From: Qipengyuania_B sp965214525
GTDB lineage: Bacteria > Pseudomonadota > Alphaproteobacteria > Sphingomonadales > Sphingomonadaceae
DNA length: 64,000 nt
Reading direction: 5' to 3'
Assembly (NCBI GenBank): GCA_965214525.1
Contig: OZ243959.1
Coordinates: forward strand, 744,001-808,000
Position 1 is the first letter of the stretch; every line of letters begins with the position of its first letter. Position numbers and translations under genes: made by a program. Of the stretch, positions 25,809-34,840 are shown piece after piece. Below the pieces are notes generated by a model. It searched no databases. It was not told the origin of the DNA and saw nothing but the letters and a program-made list of their open reading frames with translations.

Positions 25809-27193
25809 AAGAGCGCACCAGTTCTGGCCCTCGTGAAACAGTCCCCCCGTTATGCGTCGCGCGCAGCGACGCGCTAGATCGTTTCGTTGACCTAACGGAA
25901 CCGCTCGCGTCGTTGCAGCAAAGCTGCGGGGGCACAGCCGAAGGCGTCATCGCCATTCAGGACCTGCTGCAGCTCGTGCAGCTGAGCCGTAAACTCAACA
26001 TTCGGCTTGCCAGGAGGATGATCGCGCATTGCGACGGCGATATCGTCACCGCCTGGGTGCAGGTTAGCCCTGCTGGTCGCGCGGAGGAGCCGGGCTGCGA
26101 CATCGCGGTACTGAACTGGCATGTCGAGCGCGCAAAGCCTCATGTTACTGACCAGGCCGAATGGAGACATGCCATTTTCCGGGAGTTCCATGATCTGACA
26201 GCGAAACTCGATCGTGATCAGAGAATCATCTCCGCCCATGCCAACGCACCGGACCTGACCGGCTTTGTGCAAAGGATAGGAGAACACTGGACAAAAGCGG
26301 TAAAGCTGCCATCCGATCTGGCCATTGCGGACGTGCCGTGGCAAGTGTTGGACGCAGTGCGCTGCCGTGTTCCAGGATCGCACAGGACGTTCCTCACTTC
26401 CTTGCAGCCCAGCAACACAGGTGACGGACAATCGGGCGAACTGCACTTGCAGTTGCTCGGCATGACGCCATTCTCGCCGGACGAACCGGCTCAACAGGAT
26501 GGACGCTCGGTCAACGCGCTTGATCCTACAGAAGCGTACGACGTCCTGCGCGCGCCAGTCTCACGCGTGATTGCAAACGCCGACGCGATGGCAAACCGGT
26601 TGGCCGGACCGTTGCCGGAGACTTATCGAGGATATGCTCAGGACATCGCCTCGGCGGGCCGTCATCTGCTTGAACTGCTCGAAGACTTCGATGTGGAAGC
26701 GCACATCGACGCATTCGACGATGACCAATTAATTCTGACGAAGCTCGACCTTGCCGAGATCGGACGACAGGCTGCGCAAATCATGAACGAGCGGGCAGCC
26801 GACCACAACATAACGATCGGGGAGGTGAGCACTGCGCCATCTGCTGTCGTCATGGGCGATCATCGCCGATGCCTGCAGATCGTGCTTAACCTGCTTGCCA
26901 ACGCAATACGTTTTTCGCCTGAGGGGTCGCATATCAGGATTGCGCTGGAGGAGACCGACACGAGCTGCAGCCTCAAGGTTACCGACGAGGGGCCGGGCAT
27001 CCCCGAAACGGAGCATGGCAAGGTGTTTGAGAAATTCGAACGGTTAGGCCGAACGGACGCCACCGGATCGGGTCTTGGGCTTTATATCTCGCGTGCGCTG
27101 GCAGAAGCGATGGGCGGCACGCTTGGCCTCGCGAATGAACCGGATGGCGGCGCCGCGTTCACGCTTGTCTTACGAAAGCCTTCCCCCAATTAG
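25805..27193 (+). CDS. Histidine-kinase-like protein with altered H-box
   Basis: 462 residues, no membrane segment. The C-terminus is a complete HATPase domain: N-box LQIVLNLLANAIRFSPEG (358-374), G1 DEGPGIP (394-400), F-box, and G2 GSGLGLYIS (421-429). The preceding dimerization region has DVLRAPVSRVI where the H-box should read HELRTP, so Asp246 takes the place of the phosphorylated His. Tyr245 next to it recalls DivL, the Caulobacter kinase homologue that uses Tyr. The N-terminal 240 residues have no clear sensor domain. ATP binding looks intact, autophosphorylation on His does not. The stop overlaps the convergent small gene by 4 bases. Confidence 0.75.
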   Translation: MKERTSSGPRETVPPLCVARSDALDRFVDLTEPLASLQQSCGGTAEGVIAIQDLLQLVQLSRKLNIRLARRMIAHCDGDIVTAWVQVSPAGRAEEPGCDIAVLNWHVERAKPHVTDQAEWRHAIFREFHDLTAKLDRDQRIISAHANAPDLTGFVQRIGEHWTKAVKLPSDLAIADVPWQVLDAVRCRVPGSHRTFLTSLQPSNTGDGQSGELHLQLLGMTPFSPDEPAQQDGRSVNALDPTEAYDVLRAPVSRVIANADAMANRLAGPLPETYRGYAQDIASAGRHLLELLEDFDVEAHIDAFDDDQLILTKLDLAEIGRQAAQIMNERAADHNITIGEVSTAPSAVVMGDHRRCLQIVLNLLANAIRFSPEGSHIRIALEETDTSCSLKVTDEGPGIPETEHGKVFEKFERLGRTDATGSGLGLYISRALAEAMGGTLGLANEPDGGAAFTLVLRKPSPN

Positions 27194-27414
27194 CGCAAGC
27201 CAGGGGGCGAAGATCGCAGACGCCGCGCCACGAAAATGAGTGCAACTCCTACAAGCATGACGATGGCACCGTTAACCGCCCACTGACGGTCGGCCAGCAT
27301 GAAGCTGTCGGCCGGCCACATCACCAGCCCGAAACCCTGCAATACCCACAATCCACCCATGAGGATTGCCAGAACACCCAATAGCACCAATAGCCAGCGA
27401 ACGACGGAGCGCAT
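27190..27414 (-). CDS. Small two-span membrane protein downstream of gltA
   Basis: 74 residues with hydrophobic segments at about 5-25 and 45-65, a short loop between (PADSFMLADRQWAVNG), and a basic C-terminus. It begins 3 bases after the gltA stop, so it is probably translated from the same message. No function is known to me; short proteins of this kind are common in the order. Confidence 0.65.
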   Translation of the reverse strand: MRSVVRWLLVLLGVLAILMGGLWVLQGFGLVMWPADSFMLADRQWAVNGAIVMLVGVALIFVARRLRSSPPGLR

Positions 27415-27417
27415 TCT

Positions 27418-28704
27418 CTACCGATCCGCGACGGGCACGTAATCGCGCTGGACCGGTCCTGTGTACAATTGCCGGGGGCGACCGATTACCTGGCCGGGAT
27501 CGGATATCATCTCGTTCCATTGCGCGACCCAGCCAACCGTGCGCGCCAAGGCGAACAGGGCGGTAAACATGGTCGTGGGAAAACCGATGGCCGACAGGAT
27601 GATGCCGGAATAGAAATCGACGTTGGGGAACAGCTTCTTTTCGGCGAAGTAATCGTCGTTCAGCGCAAGCTCCTCCAGCCGCAGCGCCGTCTCGAACACC
27701 GGATCATCAACTCTCAACGCGTCCAGCACTTCCCGAACCGTTTTCTGCATGACGGTCGCGCGCGGATCGTAATTCTTGTAAACCCGATGTCCGAAACCCA
27801 TCAACCGAAACGGGTCGTTCTTGTCCTTCGCGCGCTCGATGTATTTGGGGATCTGATCGGGCGTGCCGATTTCGTGCAGCATGTTCAGCGCAGCCTCGTT
27901 CGCGCCGCCATGTGCGGGACCCCAAAGGCACGCGATCCCCGCGGCGATGCAGGCGAACGGGTTGGCGCCGGACGATCCGGCCAGGCGAACCGTCGAAGTG
28001 GACGCATTCTGCTCGTGATCGGCATGCAGGATGAAGATGCGGTCCATCGCCTTCTCGACGGCCGGAATGACCTCGTATTCCTCGGCCGGTACCCCGAAGG
28101 TCATGCGCAGGAAATTGCCGGTGTAGGACAGGGAATTGTCGGGCTGCAAAAACGGTTGACCGATAGCGTATTTATACGCCCAGGCCGCGATCGTGGGCAT
28201 CTTGGCAAGGAGCCGGTGGCTGGAAATGGTGCGATGTTCGGGGTCGGAAATATCGGTGCTGTCGTGGTAGAAGGCGCTCAATGCACCGACCACGCCGCAC
28301 ATGATGGCCATCGGGTGGGCATCCCGCCGGAAGCCTTGGTAGAACTGGCGCAGCTGATCGTGCAGCATCGTATGGCGGGTGATGGTGTAGACGAACTGAT
28401 CGAGCTCATCCTGCTGAGGCAATTCGCCGTTCAGCAGCAGATACGAAACCTCCATGAACGAGGAATGCTCCGCCAATTGCCCGATCGGATAGCCGCGGTG
28501 CAGCAAGACACCTTCTTCGCCGTCGATAAACGTCAGCGCACTTTCACAACTGGCGGTAGACTTGTAACCCGGATCAAAGGTGAAGCAGCCGGTTTGTCCG
28601 TAAAGCTTGCGGATGTCGATGACGTCAGGACCGCAACTGCCGTGCAGGATCGGGTAATCCTGTTTGCTTCCTGCCACTTCAAGTGTCGCCTGCTGGTTGG
28701 GCAA
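27418..28704 (-). CDS. gltA: Citrate synthase
   Basis: Condenses acetyl-CoA and oxaloacetate in the TCA cycle; hexameric type II form. The catalytic histidine regions are WGPAHGGANEAAL and FGHRVYKNYDPRA; the catalytic Asp region is DFYSGII. I place the start at TTG 28704, which has GAGGAGA about 7 bases upstream and gives 428 residues, the usual length (L/M-PNQQATLEV). The alternative ATG at 28719 overlaps the gltX stop by ATGA but has no ribosome-binding site. It lies in a leftward unit gltX-gltA-small membrane gene. Confidence 0.93.
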   Translation of the reverse strand: MPNQQATLEVAGSKQDYPILHGSCGPDVIDIRKLYGQTGCFTFDPGYKSTASCESALTFIDGEEGVLLHRGYPIGQLAEHSSFMEVSYLLLNGELPQQDELDQFVYTITRHTMLHDQLRQFYQGFRRDAHPMAIMCGVVGALSAFYHDSTDISDPEHRTISSHRLLAKMPTIAAWAYKYAIGQPFLQPDNSLSYTGNFLRMTFGVPAEEYEVIPAVEKAMDRIFILHADHEQNASTSTVRLAGSSGANPFACIAAGIACLWGPAHGGANEAALNMLHEIGTPDQIPKYIERAKDKNDPFRLMGFGHRVYKNYDPRATVMQKTVREVLDALRVDDPVFETALRLEELALNDDYFAEKKLFPNVDFYSGIILSAIGFPTTMFTALFALARTVGWVAQWNEMISDPGQVIGRPRQLYTGPVQRDYVPVADR

Positions 28705-28715
28705 AACGCGTCTCC

Positions 28716-30149
28716 TCATTGATCCAGTGCAGTTTCTGCAAATGTCGCCTGCGCCTGCAGCCGGGAAAGCGATTCTTCTCGACCCAGAAGCACCAGCACA
28801 TCGAATATGCCCGGTGACGAGGTCGATCCAGTCAGGGCGGCCCGCATTGGCTGCGCGAGCTTGCCAAGACCAAGTTCAAGCCTCTCGGCGAGCCCTTTGG
28901 TAGTGGCTTCCAGGGCCTCGCTTGTCCAGTGCTTTTCCATTTGCAAGGCTTGAACGACTTGTCCCAGACGTTGCCGGGCGTCGCCGTCCAGCAAGCGGGC
29001 AGCCTTCTCACCCATCGCCAGCGGTTGCCGAGCGAACAGAAAGGCGGCGTTTGTGGCCAGTTCGTCCAGATTGGCTGCGCGAACCTTCAGGTGCGGCATG
29101 GCCCTCTCGAGCAGTTCGGTATTCTCAATGTCGCCCATCCGCTCGGCGATCAACGCGGCCAAGCGCGCGTCGTTCGTCTCGCGAATGTAGTGGCCGTTCA
29201 GGTTCATCAACTTCTTCATATCGAAGCGGGAAGGGCTTTTCCCAACATCGCCCAGATCGAACAGTGCGATGGCTTCCTCGCGGCCGATCTCCTCGCGGTC
29301 GCCATGTGACCATCCCAGGCGCAGCAGATAGTTGAACAGCGCTTCGGGTAGGATCCCGAACGTATCGCGATAGGCCTCGACGCTGAGCGCTCCATGGCGT
29401 TTCGACAATTTGGCGCCATCTGCTCCGTGAATGAGCGGGATATGCGCATAGACCGGATCGGGCCAACCGCCTTGCTTGGCGTCCATTGCGCGATAGATCG
29501 GCAACTGTCGAAACGCGTTGTTTAAATGATCGTCACCTCGGATAACGTGGGTCACACCCATATCGTGATCGTCCACCGCGACGGCCAGCATGTAGGTCGG
29601 TGATCCATCGGCGCGCAAAACGATGTAATCGTCGATCTCCTCGTTGGCGACGCGCACTTGGCCCTGAACCAGATCGGTAATGACGGTGTCGCCGTCGCCA
29701 GGTGTGCGGAGCCGGACTGTGAACGGCGTTCCTTCAGCAGCTTCGGCGGGATCACGGTCACGCCACCTGCCGTCATAGCGCAAGGGTTGCTTGGCTTCGC
29801 GCTGTGCGGCACGCATTTGTTCGAGTTCCTCGGCAGTCGCGAAACATTTGTAGGCGGCCCCGGCCTCCAGCAATTGTCGGGCGACTTCGCGGTGCCGGGC
29901 GGCTCGCTCTGATTGGAACACGGGAGCGCCGTCGTGATCGAGACCAAGCCACGCAAGTCCATTGATGATTGCGTCCACGGCTTGCGAACTGGAGCGTTTG
30001 GCGTCGGTATCCTCGATCCGCAGAAGCGCTCTGCCGCCGTGATGGCGTGCGAATAGCCAGTTGAACAGCGCCGTGCGGGCACCGCCTATATGCAGAAAAC
30101 CTGTCGGCGACGGAGCGAAACGGGTGACGACGCTGGTGCCGATATTCAA
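28716..30149 (-). CDS. gltX: Glutamate--tRNA ligase
   Basis: Charges tRNA-Glu. The class I synthetase motifs are intact: PSPTGFLHIGGARTALFNW (HIGH region) near the N-terminus and KLSKRHG in the middle. The family insert with IEDTDAKRS is also seen. At 477 residues it is full length. It is read leftward, divergent from comEC with only 42 bases between the starts, and overlaps the possible ATG of gltA at its 3' end. Confidence 0.94.
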   Translation of the reverse strand: MNIGTSVVTRFAPSPTGFLHIGGARTALFNWLFARHHGGRALLRIEDTDAKRSSSQAVDAIINGLAWLGLDHDGAPVFQSERAARHREVARQLLEAGAAYKCFATAEELEQMRAAQREAKQPLRYDGRWRDRDPAEAAEGTPFTVRLRTPGDGDTVITDLVQGQVRVANEEIDDYIVLRADGSPTYMLAVAVDDHDMGVTHVIRGDDHLNNAFRQLPIYRAMDAKQGGWPDPVYAHIPLIHGADGAKLSKRHGALSVEAYRDTFGILPEALFNYLLRLGWSHGDREEIGREEAIALFDLGDVGKSPSRFDMKKLMNLNGHYIRETNDARLAALIAERMGDIENTELLERAMPHLKVRAANLDELATNAAFLFARQPLAMGEKAARLLDGDARQRLGQVVQALQMEKHWTSEALEATTKGLAERLELGLGKLAQPMRAALTGSTSSPGIFDVLVLLGREESLSRLQAQATFAETALDQ

Positions 30150-30191
30150 TGCGCGATCCTTTTGAAGCCTTAACCATTGCCGCGTTAAGCA

Positions 30192-32357
30192 ATGAGCATG
30201 TCAGTCGGGCAGGTCCTGGATCATGATATCCATGCTGCGCTGCAGCGGCCTTGGCGCAGCTTTTCCTACATGTCCAGAGTGGCGGATCGGCTCGATCTCG
30301 GCTTAGGGGCCACGGGGTACGATCGCGGGCCGTGGATCGCCGTTGCCTTTGCCGGCGGCATCGGCCTGTGGTTGATCACACCAAGTTCCGCATGGTGGGT
30401 GACAATGATGGCCGCTATGCTTGCCATCGTGGCGTTTGCTATCGGGGGCTGGCGCAAGAACAGCCGGCGGCAGGAACTACTGCTCGCGGTCGTTGCCGTT
30501 GCCTTGGCAATGACGTCCGGCATGGGAGCGATCTGGGTACGATCGGAACTTGCCGGTGCCCACCCGATTGAGCGGCCTTTGGTAGCCCGGTTCGATGGAC
30601 GTATCCTTGCGATCGAGAGGCAACCGTCAAAGGAGCGGATTCGCCTGATCCTGGCGACCCGGGATCCGAAAGACCAGTTGCCGATCCGGGTGCGCGTGAA
30701 CGTGCCGGAACAGCAATGGCGGGCGGAACTTGCCGAAGGAGCTCATATCAGGCTGCGCGCGCGTTTGATGCCGCCCGCGCCTCCGATGCTGCCGGGTGGG
30801 TATGACTTTGCCAGAACAGCTTGGTTCGAAGGACTCGCGGCTTCAGGATCGGTGCTCGGGCCGATAGAACTGATCGCTGGCGAACAGGAGACCACGGTGC
30901 TTGCGCGATGGCAACGCAAGCTTTCTGTCCATGTGCGGGCGCAGGTGGACGGTTCGGCTGGCACGATCGCGGCTGCCTTTGCCAGTGGCGACAGGGGCGC
31001 GATCAGCCAGGCGGACGAGGATGCCATGCGCGATGCAGGCCTGACCCATCTGCTTTCCATCAGCGGCCTGCATGTCAGCGCCCTGATAGGGGCAGCGTAT
31101 CTTTTGTCTCTCAAAGTGCTAGCGCTCATCCCGCCAATGGCCTTGCGCATGCGGCTGCCATTGATCGCCGCTGCCGTTGGAGCACTGGCGGGAATCGGCT
31201 ATACCTTGTTGACCGGGGCCGAGGTGCCGACGGTTCGCAGCTGCCTTGGCGCGTTGCTGATCCTGCTGGCGATGATGCTGGGGCGCGAACCCCTGTCGCT
31301 GCGCATGGTAGCCACGGTGGCAATGATCGTCATGCTCTTATGGCCCCATGCGCTGGTCGGACCGAGCTTCCAAATGAGCTTCAGCGCGGTCATCGCGATC
31401 ATTGCGCTGCATACCGCGGCCCCCGTTCGGGCATTCCTTGCAATCCGCGAGGAATCCTGGGTCAAGCGTATGGGGCGGCACGCTTTGATGCTGTTCATTA
31501 CTGGGCTGGTGATCGAACTCGCATTAAGTCCGATCGTTCTGTATCACTTCCACCGGACAGGATTTTACGGCGCTTTTGCCAATGTGATCGCGATCCCGCT
31601 TGTTACCTTCCTCTCGATGCCGCTGATCGCGACAGCATTGTTTGCCGATATCATCGGATTGGGAGCCCCGTTCTGGTGGCTGGCAGGTCTTTCGCTCGAG
31701 GCGCTGCTGGCGTTGGCGCACATGACCGCCAGCATGCCGGGAGCGGTGAAGATGATGCCGCAAATGAGCTTGGGCATCGTCACGCTGTTCGTTGCGGGGG
31801 GATTGTGGCTGGCTTTGTGGCGCGGCAATCAGCGGCTGTGGGGCTTGATGCCAGCAGGCATCGCCTTGTTGCTGCTGCTCAATACGCGCGTACCGGACGT
31901 TCTGATTTCCGGGGACGGTCGTCATGTCGGCATAATCACGGCAGAAAACGACTTGGTAACCCTGCGTGACGGAAGAAGTTCTTACGCTCGAGACAACCTG
32001 CGGGAGAGTGCCGGCGTCCTGACCGATCCGATTTCCATCAACGACTGGGATGGCGCACGATGCAGCCGCGATTTCTGCATCGTCTCCATCGAGCGGGACG
32101 AACACACATGGCGCATGCTGCTTACGCGCAGCCGCCAACTCGTGAGCGAGAGGGAATTGCAGGCTGCGTGCGAGCGTGTCGAAGTGGTGATCGCCGATCG
32201 CCGCCTGCCACGCAGTTGCCAACCCAGATGGTTAAAGGCCGACAAGTCATCATTGAGGGAAACGGGCGGGCTCGCCCTTTATCTCTCGGACCGGTCGATC
32301 GACAGCGTGGCCGACCATCAAGGCAACCATGGCTGGTGGGATCACCGCCGCTATTGA
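30192..32357 (+). CDS. comEC: ComEC/Rec2 family competence protein with degenerate C-terminal domain
   Basis: Inner-membrane channel for DNA uptake in natural transformation. The 721-residue protein has an N-terminal membrane part, a soluble OB-like segment (about 130-230), and the competence domain with the signature HLLSISGLHVSALIGAAYLL. About ten membrane helices continue to residue 570. The last 150 residues begin with PDVLISGDGRHVGI, which resembles the start of the usual metallo-beta-lactamase domain. The HxHxDH metal motif is absent, so the nuclease-like domain is a remnant. It has its own promoter opposite gltX. Confidence 0.85.
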   Translation: MSMSVGQVLDHDIHAALQRPWRSFSYMSRVADRLDLGLGATGYDRGPWIAVAFAGGIGLWLITPSSAWWVTMMAAMLAIVAFAIGGWRKNSRRQELLLAVVAVALAMTSGMGAIWVRSELAGAHPIERPLVARFDGRILAIERQPSKERIRLILATRDPKDQLPIRVRVNVPEQQWRAELAEGAHIRLRARLMPPAPPMLPGGYDFARTAWFEGLAASGSVLGPIELIAGEQETTVLARWQRKLSVHVRAQVDGSAGTIAAAFASGDRGAISQADEDAMRDAGLTHLLSISGLHVSALIGAAYLLSLKVLALIPPMALRMRLPLIAAAVGALAGIGYTLLTGAEVPTVRSCLGALLILLAMMLGREPLSLRMVATVAMIVMLLWPHALVGPSFQMSFSAVIAIIALHTAAPVRAFLAIREESWVKRMGRHALMLFITGLVIELALSPIVLYHFHRTGFYGAFANVIAIPLVTFLSMPLIATALFADIIGLGAPFWWLAGLSLEALLALAHMTASMPGAVKMMPQMSLGIVTLFVAGGLWLALWRGNQRLWGLMPAGIALLLLLNTRVPDVLISGDGRHVGIITAENDLVTLRDGRSSYARDNLRESAGVLTDPISINDWDGARCSRDFCIVSIERDEHTWRMLLTRSRQLVSERELQAACERVEVVIADRRLPRSCQPRWLKADKSSLRETGGLALYLSDRSIDSVADHQGNHGWWDHRRY

Positions 32358-32359
32358 AC

Positions 32360-32383
32360 GAGCGATATCGTCGAGTTTCGCTC
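32360..32383. terminator. Weak hairpin between convergent comEC and lexA
   Basis: GAGCGA (32360-32365) and TCGCTC (32378-32383) can pair across a 12-base loop in the 30-base gap between the two convergent genes. The stem is short and no T tract follows on either strand, so this is at best a weak bidirectional terminator. Confidence 0.25.
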
Positions 32384-32387
32384 CAGC

Positions 32388-33071
32388 TCAATGATAACGT
32401 CGCAGCAGACCCGCAAGCTTGCCTTGCACCACGACGTCGCGAGCCAGATAAACCTGCGGGTCGTAGCTTCCGTTCGCAGGATCAAGCCGCACCTGATCGC
32501 CTGCGCGGCGGAAATATTTCAGCGTCGCTTCCTCATTATGGATAAGGGCAACCACGATCTCGCCGTCGCGCGCGGTATCGGTCCGGCGGACCAGCGCAAA
32601 GTCCCCATCGAAGATACCCGCCTCGATCATCGAGTCACCCGACACTTCAAGCGCGTAATGCTCTCCCGGGCCAAGCAATGCGGCAGGCACCGGCAAGGAG
32701 GATTGCCCCTCGATCGCTTCGATCGGGGCGCCCGCTGCAATACGACCGTGCAACGGAATATCGACCACGTCATTCGCCGGTTCGGGAATCTTGCGCTCCG
32801 TCTTTAAGCTATCGCTTTTGGTTGACGGCATGTAATCGTTCCGGGCACCCGGCACATCGTCGGGCAGTTTCAATACCTCCAGCGCACGTGCGCGGTTCGG
32901 CAGGCGACGGATGAAGCCCCTTTCCTCCAACGCCGAGATCAGACGATGTACGCCCGACTTGCTCTTGAGATCGAGCGCCTCTTTCATCTCCTCGAACGAC
33001 GGCGAGATGCCCGACCCCTCGAGCCGCAAATGAATGAAACGGATCAGTTCGTGTTGTTTCGCCGTCAACAT
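32388..33071 (-). CDS. lexA: LexA repressor
   Basis: SOS-response repressor and self-cleaving protease. The N-terminal winged helix (1-65, MLTAKQHELIRFIHLRL) binds DNA. The cleavage site is Ala113-Gly114 in RIAAGAPIE. The catalytic pair is Ser147 (VSGDSMIE) and Lys185 (EATLKYF). It has 227 residues. The ATG at 33071 gives the family N-terminus; the 33 residues that could be read upstream run through the promoter. An SOS box lies 67 bases upstream, so the gene represses itself. It follows moeA on the same strand. Confidence 0.95.
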   Translation of the reverse strand: MLTAKQHELIRFIHLRLEGSGISPSFEEMKEALDLKSKSGVHRLISALEERGFIRRLPNRARALEVLKLPDDVPGARNDYMPSTKSDSLKTERKIPEPANDVVDIPLHGRIAAGAPIEAIEGQSSLPVPAALLGPGEHYALEVSGDSMIEAGIFDGDFALVRRTDTARDGEIVVALIHNEEATLKYFRRAGDQVRLDPANGSYDPQVYLARDVVVQGKLAGLLRRYH

Positions 33072-33137
33072 GATCTGGGCAAGCTCCTGTGAAACGTTCG
33101 TTGGTCCGTCCGCTGGTCCACAACGGGACATTTGCGT

Positions 33138-33152
33138 GAACGAATAAGGAAC
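33138..33152 (-). promoter_or_regulatory. LexA (SOS) box of lexA
   Basis: Read leftward, the sequence is GTTC-CTTATTC-GTTC, an exact match to the alphaproteobacterial SOS box GTTC-N7-GTTC. It lies between the moeA stop and the lexA start, the position expected for autoregulation. Confidence 0.85.
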
Positions 33153-33176
33153 AATTAGGAAACTTACCAACCTAAG

Positions 33177-34364
33177 TCAAGCATGACTGGTATTGCCCAA
33201 GTCATAGCATGGGACGAGGTCACCGGTGGTAATGGCCGGTGCGTTGATTGGTCGATCAAGCAGATGGGTCGCTTGAGCCAGCGAGCGCATAGCTCCGCTT
33301 TCATTTACACCGGAAGGCACAACGGCACCTCCCTTGCGCGTAACGCGGATGAACTCACGACGGCTGCCGCCGGACGCAAACTCCGTCCCGGCATGCAAGA
33401 GCACAGGGGAGGGCAGGCAGGCCGACGCACCCGCTAGGTGGCGGATGAGGGGCAGGAGAAAGAAGTACGCGGTGACGAACGCGGAAGCGGGGTTGCCGGG
33501 CAATCCAAGAATAATGGCGTCGCCATGCGTCGCAACCATCAGTGGCTTGCCGGGCTTCATCGCGACCTGCCAGAAATCCAGCCTCGCCCCGATGGTTTGC
33601 AGGGCAGGGCGGACCAGATCGTGGTCCCCCACCGATGCACCGCCAATGGTCACGATGACATCGTTTGCCGCTGCCGCGATCGCTTCCACGAGCTGATGAC
33701 GGTTATCAGGCACAATGGGTGTCAAGTGCGTGGAGACCTCCATGGCGGACAATAGCCCCGCCAGCATGGGGCCGTTGCAGGCCACCAGTTGCGCGGGATC
33801 GGCGGCGAGCGGGTCGGAGGTCAGTTCGTTGCCGCACTGGATGATGGTCACGCTCGGTCGTCGTCTTACCGTAATTTCGGCCACGCCGGCAGACAACGCG
33901 AAACCGACTGTCCTGGGCGTAATTTCGGTGCCGGCCGTAATAATCCGCGTTCCGCGAATAAAATCGCTGCCCTTTGGCCGGACGTGGCGATACGGCGGTT
34001 CCGGCATGGGGGCGGTAAGCGCCACCCGGTCTCCGGTTCGGCTAACCAGTTCCTGGGGAATGACGGCGGTTGCGCCGGTAGGCACTGCCGCACCGGTGAA
34101 TATGCGTATCGCCGCTCCAACCGGCATCTCGGACGGAAAAGGCGACCCAGCCGCACTTTCGCCGATCACTTGCCAGCTCTGCCGCTGCAACCCGCCAACC
34201 GCGTATCCGTCCATCGCTGAAAGATCGGCGTATGGTTGCGTGCGCCTAGCGAAAACGTCGTGCGCCGGATAGCGGTTCAATGCCTGTTGCGCAGGAACCA
34301 CTTCGGTCGACACCCGGGTTGCAAGCGCGAACAGACGCCGTTGTGCCTCTTCGATCCCGATCAT
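33177..34364 (-). CDS. moeA: Molybdopterin molybdenumtransferase
   Basis: Inserts molybdate into adenylylated molybdopterin, the last step of Mo-cofactor synthesis. Visible motifs are SAMDGYAV near residue 60, FTGAAVPTGATAVI, the GNEL segment, GGASVGDHD and KPGKPLMVA, then GLPGNPASAFVTAYFF. It has 395 residues from ATG 34364, which overlaps the moaC stop by ATGA; the longer upstream reading lies inside moaC. It is the last gene of the trp-moa run before the lexA promoter. Confidence 0.92.
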   Translation of the reverse strand: MIGIEEAQRRLFALATRVSTEVVPAQQALNRYPAHDVFARRTQPYADLSAMDGYAVGGLQRQSWQVIGESAAGSPFPSEMPVGAAIRIFTGAAVPTGATAVIPQELVSRTGDRVALTAPMPEPPYRHVRPKGSDFIRGTRIITAGTEITPRTVGFALSAGVAEITVRRRPSVTIIQCGNELTSDPLAADPAQLVACNGPMLAGLLSAMEVSTHLTPIVPDNRHQLVEAIAAAANDVIVTIGGASVGDHDLVRPALQTIGARLDFWQVAMKPGKPLMVATHGDAIILGLPGNPASAFVTAYFFLLPLIRHLAGASACLPSPVLLHAGTEFASGGSRREFIRVTRKGGAVVPSGVNESGAMRSLAQATHLLDRPINAPAITTGDLVPCYDLGNTSHA

Positions 34365-34840
34365 CGACCGGATCCGCCGGGCCAATCGCCAGATGTTCCT
34401 CCGGTCTTCCCGACCAAACAGATTTGGTCGATCACCATGCCCTTGTCGATCGCCTTGGCCATATCGTACAGGGTGAGGAGCGCGACGGTCACGCCGGTAA
34501 GCGCCTCCATCTCGACACCCGTACGACCGCGAAGACTTGCTGTGCATGTGCAGGAAATGGCGTCAGACTGAAGGTCGAAGTCGATCGTCACGGCATGCAG
34601 GCCGAGCGGATGACAAAGCGGGATGAGTTCGGCTGTCCGCTTGCTCGCCATGATCCCGGCGACGCGTGCTGTGCCCAACACATCGCCTTTGGGCGCGTTA
34701 CCTTGAGCGATCGCGACGACTGTCGCGGGGTCCATCCGGATCAAACCGGTCGCCACCGCCTGACGCCGGGTTGGTTCCTTCTGGCCAATGTCGACCATCC
34801 GGGCAGCGCCCGCATCATCCAAATGACTGAGGTCAGCCAT
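34361..34840 (-). CDS. moaC: Cyclic pyranopterin monophosphate synthase
   Basis: Second step of molybdopterin synthesis, making cPMP with MoaA. The 159-residue protein shows MVDIGQKEPTRRQAVA, KGDVLGTARVAGIMASKRTAELIPLCHPL and EMEALTGVTVALLTLYDM, with the catalytic lysines of the family. Its start overlaps the trpC stop by 8 bases and its stop overlaps moeA by ATGA. moaA is not in the window. Confidence 0.93.
   Translation of the reverse strand: MADLSHLDDAGAARMVDIGQKEPTRRQAVATGLIRMDPATVVAIAQGNAPKGDVLGTARVAGIMASKRTAELIPLCHPLGLHAVTIDFDLQSDAISCTCTASLRGRTGVEMEALTGVTVALLTLYDMAKAIDKGMVIDQICLVGKTGGTSGDWPGGSGR

Noticed and set aside
30150..30191. TTAA repeats between gltX and comEC as a CtrA site
   Set aside because: The two TTAA are 11 bases apart, not 7, so they do not fit the consensus.
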